From: an uncultured Bacteroidales bacterium
Lineage (GTDB): Bacteria > Bacteroidota > Bacteroidia > Bacteroidales > Paludibacteraceae
Direction: 5' to 3'
Length of the DNA stretch: 16,451 nt
Assembly (NCBI GenBank): GCA_946614295.1
Contig: CAMOGT010000016.1
Coordinates: forward strand, 1-16,451
The translations under genes were made by a program, and so were the position numbers. Shown piece by piece: positions 1 to 6,758 of the stretch (positions within the stretch are counted from its first letter, which is position 1; each line of letters begins with the position of its first letter). A model generated the notes under the pieces. It saw only the letters and a list, made by a program, of their open reading frames with translations. It ran no database searches and was not told where the DNA came from.

Positions 1-801
1 TTCTGCTCCAAGCAGATGCGTACCGACAACCCGCTCCACTGGCTCTCTATCTGTACGCCGAACTACACCCACGATGCCTTCATCCGTTACGGGCTGAGGC
101 TGGGCTGCGACGTGATCTGCGAGAAGCCGCTGGTGCTCAACCCCTATAACATCGACAACCTCGTGGAACTGGAGAAAGAGACGGGACACAAGGCTTATAC
201 TATTCTCCAACTCCGTCTGCACGACAAGATCCGCGCGCTCAAGGAGAAAGTGGACAAGGGACCGAAAGACAAAATCTACGATGTCGATCTGACCTATATA
301 ACCTCCCGCGGCAACTGGTACTACGCGTCGTGGAAAGGCGATGTGCACAAGTCCGGCGGTATAGCAACCAACATCGGCGTGCATTTCTACGACATGTTGC
401 AGTGGGTCTTCGGACCGGTGAAGAAAAACATCGTTCACGTCATGTCGTTCGACCGTGTGGCGGGTTATCTGGAGTTGGAAAGGGCGCGCGTGCGTTATTT
501 CCTCTCTATTAACGCGCAATGCCTGCCGCCGAACGCCGTGCAGGGTGAGAAACGCACCTACCGCACGCTCTCTATCGACGGAGAGGAGTTTGAGTTCTCC
601 GCCGGCTTCACGGAGCTCCACACGGAGAGTTACAAGCAGATCCTCGCCGGCAACGGTTTCCGTATCGCCGAGGCGCGTCCGTGCATCGAGACGGTCGCCG
701 AGATCCGTCACGCCGAGCCGATCGGACTCGTGGGCGACTACCACCCCCTCGCCAAACTGCCATTAGCCAAACACCCCTTCGGATGGGACGAAAAGCGATG
801 A
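1..801 (+). CDS. Gfo/Idh/MocA-family sugar-nucleotide dehydrogenase (WbpB/WlbA-like), 5' end missing
   Basis: The reading frame is open from base 1 through the first internal ATG at 16, so the N-terminal part of the NAD-binding Rossmann fold lies outside the window and ATG 16 is not the real start. Counting from that ATG, the visible part has the EKP motif at residues 36-38, typical of the Gfo/Idh/MocA fold. It also has a SGGIATNIGVHFYDML segment near 113-128 that matches the substrate-binding Gly-rich/His motif of WbpB/WlbA enzymes. Those enzymes oxidise the 3-OH of UDP-N-acetylglucosaminuronic acid with NAD, a step towards diacetamido-uronic sugars of surface polysaccharides. Placement directly before capsule export genes fits that role. 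The family is clear; the exact substrate is inferred from family resemblance. Confidence 0.85.
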   Translation, partial: FCSKQMRTDNPLHWLSICTPNYTHDAFIRYGLRLGCDVICEKPLVLNPYNIDNLVELEKETGHKAYTILQLRLHDKIRALKEKVDKGPKDKIYDVDLTYITSRGNWYYASWKGDVHKSGGIATNIGVHFYDMLQWVFGPVKKNIVHVMSFDRVAGYLELERARVRYFLSINAQCLPPNAVQGEKRTYRTLSIDGEEFEFSAGFTELHTESYKQILAGNGFRIAEARPCIETVAEIRHAEPIGLVGDYHPLAKLPLAKHPFGWDEKR

Positions 802-844
802 CCGGTTTAGAAGCAATCGTTCCCCCTGTGGGGATAAGAACCGG
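802..844 (+). promoter_or_regulatory. Nested inverted repeat in the gap before the first export gene
   Basis: The 65-base gap contains an outer pair CCGGTT (802-807) with AACCGG (839-844) and an inner hairpin TCCCC (821-825), loop CTGT, GGGGA (830-834). There is no T-run after it, so it is not a textbook intrinsic terminator. It could be an attenuator-like or mRNA-processing element, or a chance remnant of an intergenic repeat. The function is inferred only from position and symmetry. Confidence 0.3.
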
Positions 845-866
845 AGCAAGAAACCATGCGGAATGT

Positions 867-1745
867 ATGAATACTAAACTCAAATACTTATTAATTCTGT
901 CGATAGCGGGCTTTCTGCTCTCGTCGTGTGTCACGGCGCGGAAAGTGAACTATATGCAGAAGCCGGACAAGTATATCCCCTCGTATGCGGACACATTGAT
1001 GTTCCAGGACTACGAGATCCGTATAGGCGACCGCCTCTACGTGTATGTCTATTCGCTCAACGAGGATATCCAGAAGATGTACAACGCCGGCGGTACGAAC
1101 GCCTCGCAGATGCGTAATCAGATGAGTCAGGGCTCCATGGGCGGCTCCTACGACCTGTACACCTACCTCGTGGACGAGGAGGGAAACATCGATTTTCCGA
1201 CGATCGGCAAGCAGTACGTGCGCGGCAAGACGACCCGCGAGGTGAAACACCAGCTGGAGAAGGAACTCAGTACGTTGCTTCAGGAGATTCCGGGCTACGC
1301 CACTATCTCGGTCGAGGTGACGGTTGTCAACCGCTCCTTCTCCGTCGTGGGCGCCCAGAGCGGACGGTACATGATCAACAAGGAGAAGATGACCATCTTC
1401 GAGGCGCTCGCCATGATCGGCGACCTCGGCGAGTTCAACAGCCGCAAGGAGATCAAGTTAGTGCGCGAGAAAGACGGCAAGACTACCATCAAGACTTTCG
1501 ATGCGCGATCGGAAGATATTGTCAACTCGGAGTTCTACTACATCGAGCCCAACGACATCATCTACATCCGCCAGATACCGGGTTACAGCTTTGGTATCAA
1601 CCATGTGTCAACCGTCATCGGAGTTACGGCGGCGACAATCTCGTTCGGCGTCTTCATCTACTCGATCGTACAGACGGGTATCAAGCACGTGAACAAGTAT
1701 TACGGTAATAAAAACGGCACAACCGGAGGAGGGGAGATCAAATGA
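867..1745 (+). CDS. Wza-type polysaccharide export outer-membrane lipoprotein (first copy)
   Basis: A 292-residue protein of the polysaccharide biosynthesis/export family, which forms the outer-membrane exit for capsule or exopolysaccharide. The start at 867 is chosen because it gives a clean lipoprotein signal, with hydrophobic residues 7-18 and lipobox LSSC ending in Cys21. A longer frame reaching back to 681 would run into the previous gene. The export domain begins around residue 48 (YEIRIGDRLYV), is interrupted by a Met/Gly/Ser/Asn-rich stretch near 71-94, and is followed by an SLBB-like part containing FSVVGAQSGRY. A hydrophobic segment at about 250-272 may be the membrane-crossing helix at the C terminus. 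The stop overlaps the start of the next, paralogous gene by ATGA, so the two are probably translated together. Confidence 0.9.
   Translation: MNTKLKYLLILSIAGFLLSSCVTARKVNYMQKPDKYIPSYADTLMFQDYEIRIGDRLYVYVYSLNEDIQKMYNAGGTNASQMRNQMSQGSMGGSYDLYTYLVDEEGNIDFPTIGKQYVRGKTTREVKHQLEKELSTLLQEIPGYATISVEVTVVNRSFSVVGAQSGRYMINKEKMTIFEALAMIGDLGEFNSRKEIKLVREKDGKTTIKTFDARSEDIVNSEFYYIEPNDIIYIRQIPGYSFGINHVSTVIGVTAATISFGVFIYSIVQTGIKHVNKYYGNKNGTTGGGEIK
1726..1735 (+). promoter_or_regulatory. Strong Shine-Dalgarno-like site before the second export gene
   Basis: A GGAGGAGGGG run lies a few bases before the ATG at 1742, inside the end of the preceding gene. Strong purine-rich ribosome sites are uncommon in Bacteroidetes. 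This one supports the chosen start and coupled translation of the two Wza-like genes, although the same bases also encode the Gly-rich C terminus of the first gene. Confidence 0.45.
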
Positions 1746-2512
1746 AAAAGCTATATATCCTTATATTGACCCTTGTGACGGTCCTGATGTCAAGCTGTTA
1801 CAGTCACCGCGTGATCGGTTATCTGCAAGAGCCGACGAAGATGAACAAACTGCCGGTATATGACTCCGTTCCGTACCAGCCGTACCGTATTCATGTCAAC
1901 GACGAGATAATCTACCGTCTGATTACGATGGACCAGAGCATAACCAAGATGCTCGGTACCAACAACGCCTCCATGGGAACCAACTATGCGAACTCCTACC
2001 GCGTGCATGAGGACGGAACGATCGACCTGCCGTTCCTCCCGCCCATCAAGATTGAGGGACTGACGGAGATAGAGGCGCAGGACACCATCCGCGCCGCCTT
2101 CCGTGAGATCATCCCCGACGCGGATGTGAAAGTGGCGATGTACAACAAGTATTTCTCCGTCGTCGGTGACGCCAACGCCGGGCACTACTATGTATATAAG
2201 GAGAAGATGAATATCTTCCAGGCGCTCGCGATGACCGGCGACGTAATGAACAGTGGCGACAGGCGTCACATACGTATCATCCGTCCTACCAAAGATGGGC
2301 AGGACCCCGAGATACTGGAGTTCGATATGCGTACCAACTCGATCATCGACTCCAAGTACTACTACGTCTATCCCAACGACGTAATCTACGTAGCGCGGGC
2401 GAAGAACAGCTTCTACACCGTTCAGAACTACGCGGGCTTCATCAGTCTGATCACCAGTTCGGTAGCACTCCTGACCACGGTATTGAACTATGTGGCACTC
2501 TTGTACAGATAA
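1742..2512 (+). CDS. Wza-type polysaccharide export outer-membrane lipoprotein (second copy)
   Basis: A 256-residue paralogue of the preceding gene. It has a lipoprotein signal (lipobox MSSC, Cys19), an export domain starting near YRIHVNDEI, and an SLBB-like region with YFSVVGDANAGHYY followed by KEKMNIFQALAMTGD. The last part closely parallels KEKMTIFEALAMIGD of the upstream copy, which shows shared descent. A final hydrophobic helix covers about residues 233-254. It lacks the Met/Gly/Ser-rich insert of the first copy. Both would sit in the outer membrane facing the Wzc-like protein encoded 7 bases downstream. Whether the two form one mixed ring or serve different polymers cannot be told from sequence. 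Confidence 0.88.
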   Translation: MKKLYILILTLVTVLMSSCYSHRVIGYLQEPTKMNKLPVYDSVPYQPYRIHVNDEIIYRLITMDQSITKMLGTNNASMGTNYANSYRVHEDGTIDLPFLPPIKIEGLTEIEAQDTIRAAFREIIPDADVKVAMYNKYFSVVGDANAGHYYVYKEKMNIFQALAMTGDVMNSGDRRHIRIIRPTKDGQDPEILEFDMRTNSIIDSKYYYVYPNDVIYVARAKNSFYTVQNYAGFISLITSSVALLTTVLNYVALLYR

Positions 2513-2519
2513 ATAGATT

Positions 2520-5141
2520 ATGGATAACAACAAGCAATATTATACGCCGGGAGGCAACAATAACTATTACCAGCCCGGAGGCAACCAGCAGTATTACTAT
2601 CAGGCCGGTGGCAACCAGCAGTATTACCAGGCGGACCCTCAGCAGAACAACGATGACGAGGATGACAGTTCGGTGAACTTCAACCCCCTGGAGTGGCTCT
2701 TCACGTTCCTGCACTATTGGTACCTGTTCGTCATTGCATTAGCAATCGCGTTGGGTCTGGCTATGCTCAAGAACAGACGTTGGATCGCCTCTTATTACTC
2801 GGAAGGCAGAATCGTCATCAAGGAAAGTGCTGCCTACGGCGGCGGTTCCGTCTTGATGCAGGGATTCGGAGTCGATGCGGGGTATAAGAACGTTAACAAC
2901 CAGATGATCATGCTCGATTCCTACGACCTGATGAGCAGGGTAGTGGACTCCCTTCCGTTCCTCAACGTGGAGTATATCACCCAGGGACGGTTCAAAACCC
3001 GCCAACTCTATCGCCAGACACCGGTAATAATTGATTATACGCGTGTGGACCCACGCGCGTACGGTCCTTTATATCAGTTATCGTTCAAGGAGGACGGCAC
3101 GATGCACATCTCCTCTACGGAGGAAAACCAACCGCTGGAACTGGATGCGCGGTACGGAGAGCCGGTTCATTGTTCGCTCTTCGATATCACCATCTGGCCG
3201 ACCGAACTGATGATCAACAGCGGGAAGATTTATTTCCGCTTCCGTACGCACGAGTCGCTCGTGGATGAGTTTAGGAGCCGGCTGGGACTCAGTTTCGTGA
3301 CCGAGGGATCGACCGTGCTCGCCCTATCGCTGACGAGTGAGACGCCGCAACGTGACTGTGAGTTTATCGACAAACTGGCGGATATATACCTTCTCCAGAA
3401 CCTGGAGCAGAAGAATGCGGTAGCAGAGAACTCGATCCGGTTCATCAACGAGCAGTTGAAGAACCTTCAATCATCGCTCCAAGTGAGTGAAGGAGCCATG
3501 ACGGACTTCCGCCAGGAAAACAAGTTCGTGGATGTCAACTCTTATGCCGGACAACTCATGAGCCTCGTAGCCGGCTATGACCAGCAGGCGATGGAACTTC
3601 GTCTGAAGGAGACTTATTTCGATTACCTCATCTCCTATATCCATCAGAACATAGAGAACGGAGCCGTCATTGCGCCGACCACGATGGGCATCAACGAACC
3701 GATGCTCATGGGTCTCGTGCAGCAACTCAACGACCTGCGTATCCAACGCGGCGAACTGACGGAGAAGAACGTGTACTACGCGCGTTACACCAAGGATATA
3801 GAGAATGTCAAGACCGCCATCGAGGAGGTAGTGACCTCCATGCGCGCGAGCCTTGAGATCGAGAAAGCCGACCTCAAGCGCCGTAACGAGGAAGTGGAGA
3901 AAGCCATCAAGCAACTGCCGGAAAAAGAACTGCAGATGGTAGCCATCGAGCGTAACTACCGCATTGACGATAACTACTATACTTTCTTCCTGCAGAAACG
4001 CGCCGAGGCGGAGATCCAGAAAGCCTCCAACACGCCGGATAACAGCATCATGGACAAAGCCCGTACCACGGGAATCATGAATGCCAATGTGAAGAAGAAG
4101 ACGACCACCACCTACCTTCTGATCGGTCTCCTGATCCCGGCATTACTGATCATTCTCAGCGAGCTGCTCAACAATAAGATACGTTCCCCAAAGGACGTGG
4201 TGAAACTCAAGAAGTTCCGTCTGATTGGCACGCTCCGTCATGCCCGCAACCAGAACCCGACTCTCGTGCGCGCTTCGCCCCGTTCGTCGTATGCGGAGAT
4301 GCTGCGGGCTATTCGTACGCGTATTGAGTTCGTGCTCAGACGTAAGGAGAAGATGGTCATCTGCGTCACCTCTACCGAGTCCGGCGACGGTAAGACTTTC
4401 CTCTCTACCAACCTCGCGGCTCTTTATGCTATGACCGGTAAGAAAGTGTTGCTCGTCGATCTCGACCTCCGTAAGCCGAATATCCATACCAAACTCGGTC
4501 TGGAGAACGGTCTGGGTGTGTCCAACTACCTGATCGGTGATTGCGAGGAAGAAGATGTCTATGTACGCAACACGCCGTTCGGTTTTGATTTCGTGCGCGC
4601 CGGTACGATCCCGCCCAACCCGGGTGAGTTGGTGCACTCCGACAAACTGCGCGACACGATAAACCGCTGCCGCGAAAACTATGATTTCATCATCATCGAC
4701 ACCTCGCCTATTGGCCTTGTGCCCGACGCTTACGCAATCATCGAGCAGAGCGACATGTGCCTCTTCGTCATCCGCTGCATGCAGACCAATAAATCGTTCT
4801 GCAAGCAGACCCTCGAACAGATGCAAGAGGTAGTTGATAACCCGGAGAAAGTCCAACTTGTCCTCTCTGATATACCGACCGAGGGACGCCATTCCTACGG
4901 CTCCGGCTACGGCTACGGCTACGGTGGTTACGGCGGCTATGGCTACGGTCATTTCGGCTACGGCGGTTACGGCGGTTATGGCTATGGCTACGGCGGCGCC
5001 AACTCCAAGTCCAAGAAATACGGCCGTCTCTATGGTAAGTTGTATGGTAAGTTCGCCAAGGATGACAAGGCGTACCGCTCCTATTACTACTACCACCACG
5101 ACGAGGATGACGAAGAATCGAAAGGTACAAATAAAGATTAA
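2520..5141 (+). CDS. Wzc-type polysaccharide co-polymerase / bacterial tyrosine kinase with low-complexity tails
   Basis: An 873-residue inner-membrane protein that would control chain length and export of the polysaccharide. Order of parts: a Gln/Asn/Tyr/Gly-rich N terminus (1-43) with three near-repeats; an acidic patch (44-49); a first membrane helix near 65-83; a Wzz-like periplasmic domain with helical or coiled stretches near 300-330 and 400-475; a second membrane helix near 530-549; and a cytoplasmic BY-kinase domain. Kinase motifs are the ExxRxxR oligomerisation motif (E593, R596, R599), Walker A SGDGKT with K625, Walker A' VLLVDLDLRKP (643-653) and Walker B FIIIDTSP with D727. The C-terminal tail carries 20 tyrosines between 793 and 858, the expected autophosphorylation cluster but in an unusually long Gly-Tyr repeat. 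It lies 7 bases after the Wza-like pair and 11 before the DUF1846 gene, so it is probably in the same operon. Confidence 0.95.
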   Translation: MDNNKQYYTPGGNNNYYQPGGNQQYYYQAGGNQQYYQADPQQNNDDEDDSSVNFNPLEWLFTFLHYWYLFVIALAIALGLAMLKNRRWIASYYSEGRIVIKESAAYGGGSVLMQGFGVDAGYKNVNNQMIMLDSYDLMSRVVDSLPFLNVEYITQGRFKTRQLYRQTPVIIDYTRVDPRAYGPLYQLSFKEDGTMHISSTEENQPLELDARYGEPVHCSLFDITIWPTELMINSGKIYFRFRTHESLVDEFRSRLGLSFVTEGSTVLALSLTSETPQRDCEFIDKLADIYLLQNLEQKNAVAENSIRFINEQLKNLQSSLQVSEGAMTDFRQENKFVDVNSYAGQLMSLVAGYDQQAMELRLKETYFDYLISYIHQNIENGAVIAPTTMGINEPMLMGLVQQLNDLRIQRGELTEKNVYYARYTKDIENVKTAIEEVVTSMRASLEIEKADLKRRNEEVEKAIKQLPEKELQMVAIERNYRIDDNYYTFFLQKRAEAEIQKASNTPDNSIMDKARTTGIMNANVKKKTTTTYLLIGLLIPALLIILSELLNNKIRSPKDVVKLKKFRLIGTLRHARNQNPTLVRASPRSSYAEMLRAIRTRIEFVLRRKEKMVICVTSTESGDGKTFLSTNLAALYAMTGKKVLLVDLDLRKPNIHTKLGLENGLGVSNYLIGDCEEEDVYVRNTPFGFDFVRAGTIPPNPGELVHSDKLRDTINRCRENYDFIIIDTSPIGLVPDAYAIIEQSDMCLFVIRCMQTNKSFCKQTLEQMQEVVDNPEKVQLVLSDIPTEGRHSYGSGYGYGYGGYGGYGYGHFGYGGYGGYGYGYGGANSKSKKYGRLYGKLYGKFAKDDKAYRSYYYYHHDEDDEESKGTNKD
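2547..2630 (+). repeat. Three imperfect 27-30 bp tandem units in the kinase gene's 5' end
   Basis: Units at 2547-2573, 2574-2603 and 2604-2630 encode PGGNNNYYQ, PGGNQQYYYQ and AGGNQQYYQ. Unit lengths are multiples of three, so copy-number change would keep the frame and only lengthen or shorten the N-terminal cytoplasmic tail. Confidence 0.8.
4896..4997 (+). repeat. Gly-Tyr codon repeat tract in the kinase tail
   Basis: About 100 bases made almost only of GGY and TAY codons, in YG, YGG and YGYG units, encode residues 793-826. The unit length is a multiple of three, so expansion or contraction would change the number of tail tyrosines without a frameshift. Confidence 0.8.
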
Positions 5142-5152
5142 TAATTACTACA

Positions 5153-6631
5153 ATGACTGCTTTTGACAACGACAAGTACATCCGTATTCAGTCGGAGCAC
5201 ATTCGTGAGCGTATTGGTCAGTTTGGTAACAAACTTTACCTCGAGTTAGGCGGCAAACTGTTCGACGATCTCCACGCCAGCCGTGTGTTACCGGGCTTTA
5301 TGCCGGATAGCAAACTACAGATGTTAACCCAGCTGCGCGACTCGCTGGAGATCCTCATCGTCCTCTCGGCGGAGGATATAGAGCGGAACAAGGTGCGTCA
5401 GGACTTAGGGATCACCTACGACGAGGACGTACTCCGTCTGCGTGAGGAGTTCATGAAACGCGGTTTCATGGTTTCCTCCGTGGTCATCACCCACTACTCG
5501 GGTCAGCGCTCGGCGGATGCCTACCGCCAGCGTTTGGAGCGCAAGGGCATACGCGTGTACTACCATTATACGATCGAGGGCTACCCGCATAACGTGGAGC
5601 TGATTGCTTCGGATGAAGGTTTCGGCAAGAACGATTATGTGGAGACTACCCGTCCGTTGGTTATTGTCACGGCTCCCGGTCCCGGCAGCGGAAAGATGGC
5701 GGTCTGTCTGAGCCAGCTCTACAACGAGCAGAAACACGGTTGCGAGGCAGGGTACGCCAAGTTCGAAACGTTCCCTGTCTGGAACCTCCCGCTCAAGCAC
5801 CCGCTCAACGTAGCGTACGAGGCAGCTACGGCGGACATCAATGATGTCAATATGATCGACCCCTTCCATCTGGAGGCATACAACAAAACGGCTGTCAACT
5901 ACAACCGCGACATCGAGATTTACCCGGTGCTCGACGCACTCTTCACCTCCATCTACGGCGAGAACCCCTATAAGTCGCCTACCGACATGGGCGTGAACAT
6001 GGTGGGATTCTGTATCAGCGACGACGAGGCTGTGCGTGAGGCGAGCAAGCAGGAGATCATCCGCCGGTATTTCCGCGCGCTCTGCCACTTGGCGAACGGC
6101 AAGTGCAACGATGCGGAGATCAAGAAACTGGCACTTCTCCAGCAACAGGTGGGTATCACCACCGCCATCCGCCGTACGACGGTAGCCGCCCGCGAACGCC
6201 GCGCCCTCTCCGGTGCGCTCCACGACGGTTCGTTTAACCACGCAGCGGCAATCGAACTGCCGGACGGAAAGATCATCACTGCCGAAGCCGGTCCGCTCTT
6301 GGGCTCTTCGGCTGCACTCCTGCTCAATGTAATGAAAGAACTGGCAGGAATCGACCATGCCGTCCGTCTTATCCCGGAGAAATATATCGGTCCGATCCAG
6401 AAGACGAAGATCTCTTTCCTCCACGGCAAGAACCCGCGTCTGCACACCGATGAGGTGCTCGTGGCTCTCTCCGTGCTCTCGCTCCAGGAGGAGAACTGCC
6501 GCAAGGCACTCGACACGCTCCCGCAGCTCAAGGGCTGCCAGGCGCACTCTACCGTCATGCTCAACGAAGTGGACTGGAGAACATTTAAGAAACTTGGAAT
6601 TGATTTAACAACCGATCCCGCTAAAAAATAA
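5153..6631 (+). CDS. DUF1846 family protein
   Basis: A 492-residue soluble protein that I recognise as a DUF1846 member over its whole length, which is about the usual size for the family. It has no signal peptide or membrane helix, so it should be cytoplasmic. A glycine-rich P-loop-like segment APGPGSGK lies at 174-181 after a hydrophobic strand (RPLVIVT), which suggests nucleotide binding; the family's reaction is unknown to me. It starts 11 bases after the tyrosine kinase stop and ends only a few bases before the cobalamin aptamer. It may therefore be the last gene of the polysaccharide operon, though a functional link to polysaccharide or B12 is not shown by the sequence. Confidence 0.88.
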   Translation: MTAFDNDKYIRIQSEHIRERIGQFGNKLYLELGGKLFDDLHASRVLPGFMPDSKLQMLTQLRDSLEILIVLSAEDIERNKVRQDLGITYDEDVLRLREEFMKRGFMVSSVVITHYSGQRSADAYRQRLERKGIRVYYHYTIEGYPHNVELIASDEGFGKNDYVETTRPLVIVTAPGPGSGKMAVCLSQLYNEQKHGCEAGYAKFETFPVWNLPLKHPLNVAYEAATADINDVNMIDPFHLEAYNKTAVNYNRDIEIYPVLDALFTSIYGENPYKSPTDMGVNMVGFCISDDEAVREASKQEIIRRYFRALCHLANGKCNDAEIKKLALLQQQVGITTAIRRTTVAARERRALSGALHDGSFNHAAAIELPDGKIITAEAGPLLGSSAALLLNVMKELAGIDHAVRLIPEKYIGPIQKTKISFLHGKNPRLHTDEVLVALSVLSLQEENCRKALDTLPQLKGCQAHSTVMLNEVDWRTFKKLGIDLTTDPAKK

Positions 6632-6636
6632 CAAGC

Positions 6637-6753
6637 ACTAAGTGGTAAGAGAACTCGGGTGCAAATCCCGGACAGACAGGCTACTGTGATGGCTCCCCGC
6701 CTAAGTCAGATCGCTTCCACTCGGCGCAGTTGATAGTCCTCCTGTAACAGGAC
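6637..6753 (+). promoter_or_regulatory. Cobalamin riboswitch controlling the btuB-like operon
   Basis: The leader matches the cobalamin aptamer core. P3 is AGTGG (6641-6645) with CCACT (6717-6721). P4 is CGGG (6656-6659) with CCCG (6667-6670) around the conserved TGCAAAT. P5 is ACAG (6672-6675) with CTGT (6684-6687). A short P6-like GGC/GCC hairpin spans 6691-6701, followed by an AAGTCAG B12-box half at 6703-6709. A downstream hairpin GTCCT (6736-6740) with AGGAC (6749-6753) has loop CCTGTAAC, whose CCTGT can pair with ACAGG in the P5 loop (6676-6680), the L5-L13 kissing contact known for this class. The 3' arm ends 5 bases before the start codon, which points to translational control. The second half of the B12 box is diverged from the usual sequence. 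Confidence 0.92.
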
Positions 6754-6758
6754 GAACA

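Noticed and set aside
681..866. Longer start for the first Wza-like gene at 681
   Set aside because: It overlaps the dehydrogenase gene by 120 bases, and the extra residues are Arg/Pro-rich without domain character. The lipoprotein signal begins exactly at 867.
1790..2533. Minus-strand 247-codon open frame opposite the second Wza-like gene
   Set aside because: Antisense shadow; the plus-strand gene has lipobox and family motifs.
4143..5099. Minus-strand 318-codon open frame opposite the kinase domain
   Set aside because: Its Val/Ala-rich repeats are the mirror of the Gly-Tyr codon tract; no signal or domain of its own.
5405..6547. Minus-strand 380-codon open frame opposite the DUF1846 gene
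   Set aside because: It has no recognisable domain and a composition typical of antisense to a GC-rich gene; DUF1846 on the plus strand is clearly real.
6560..6636. Promoter for the riboswitch leader in the end of the DUF1846 gene
   Set aside because: No convincing Bacteroidetes TTTG and TAnnTTTG pair could be seen, so no promoter is annotated.
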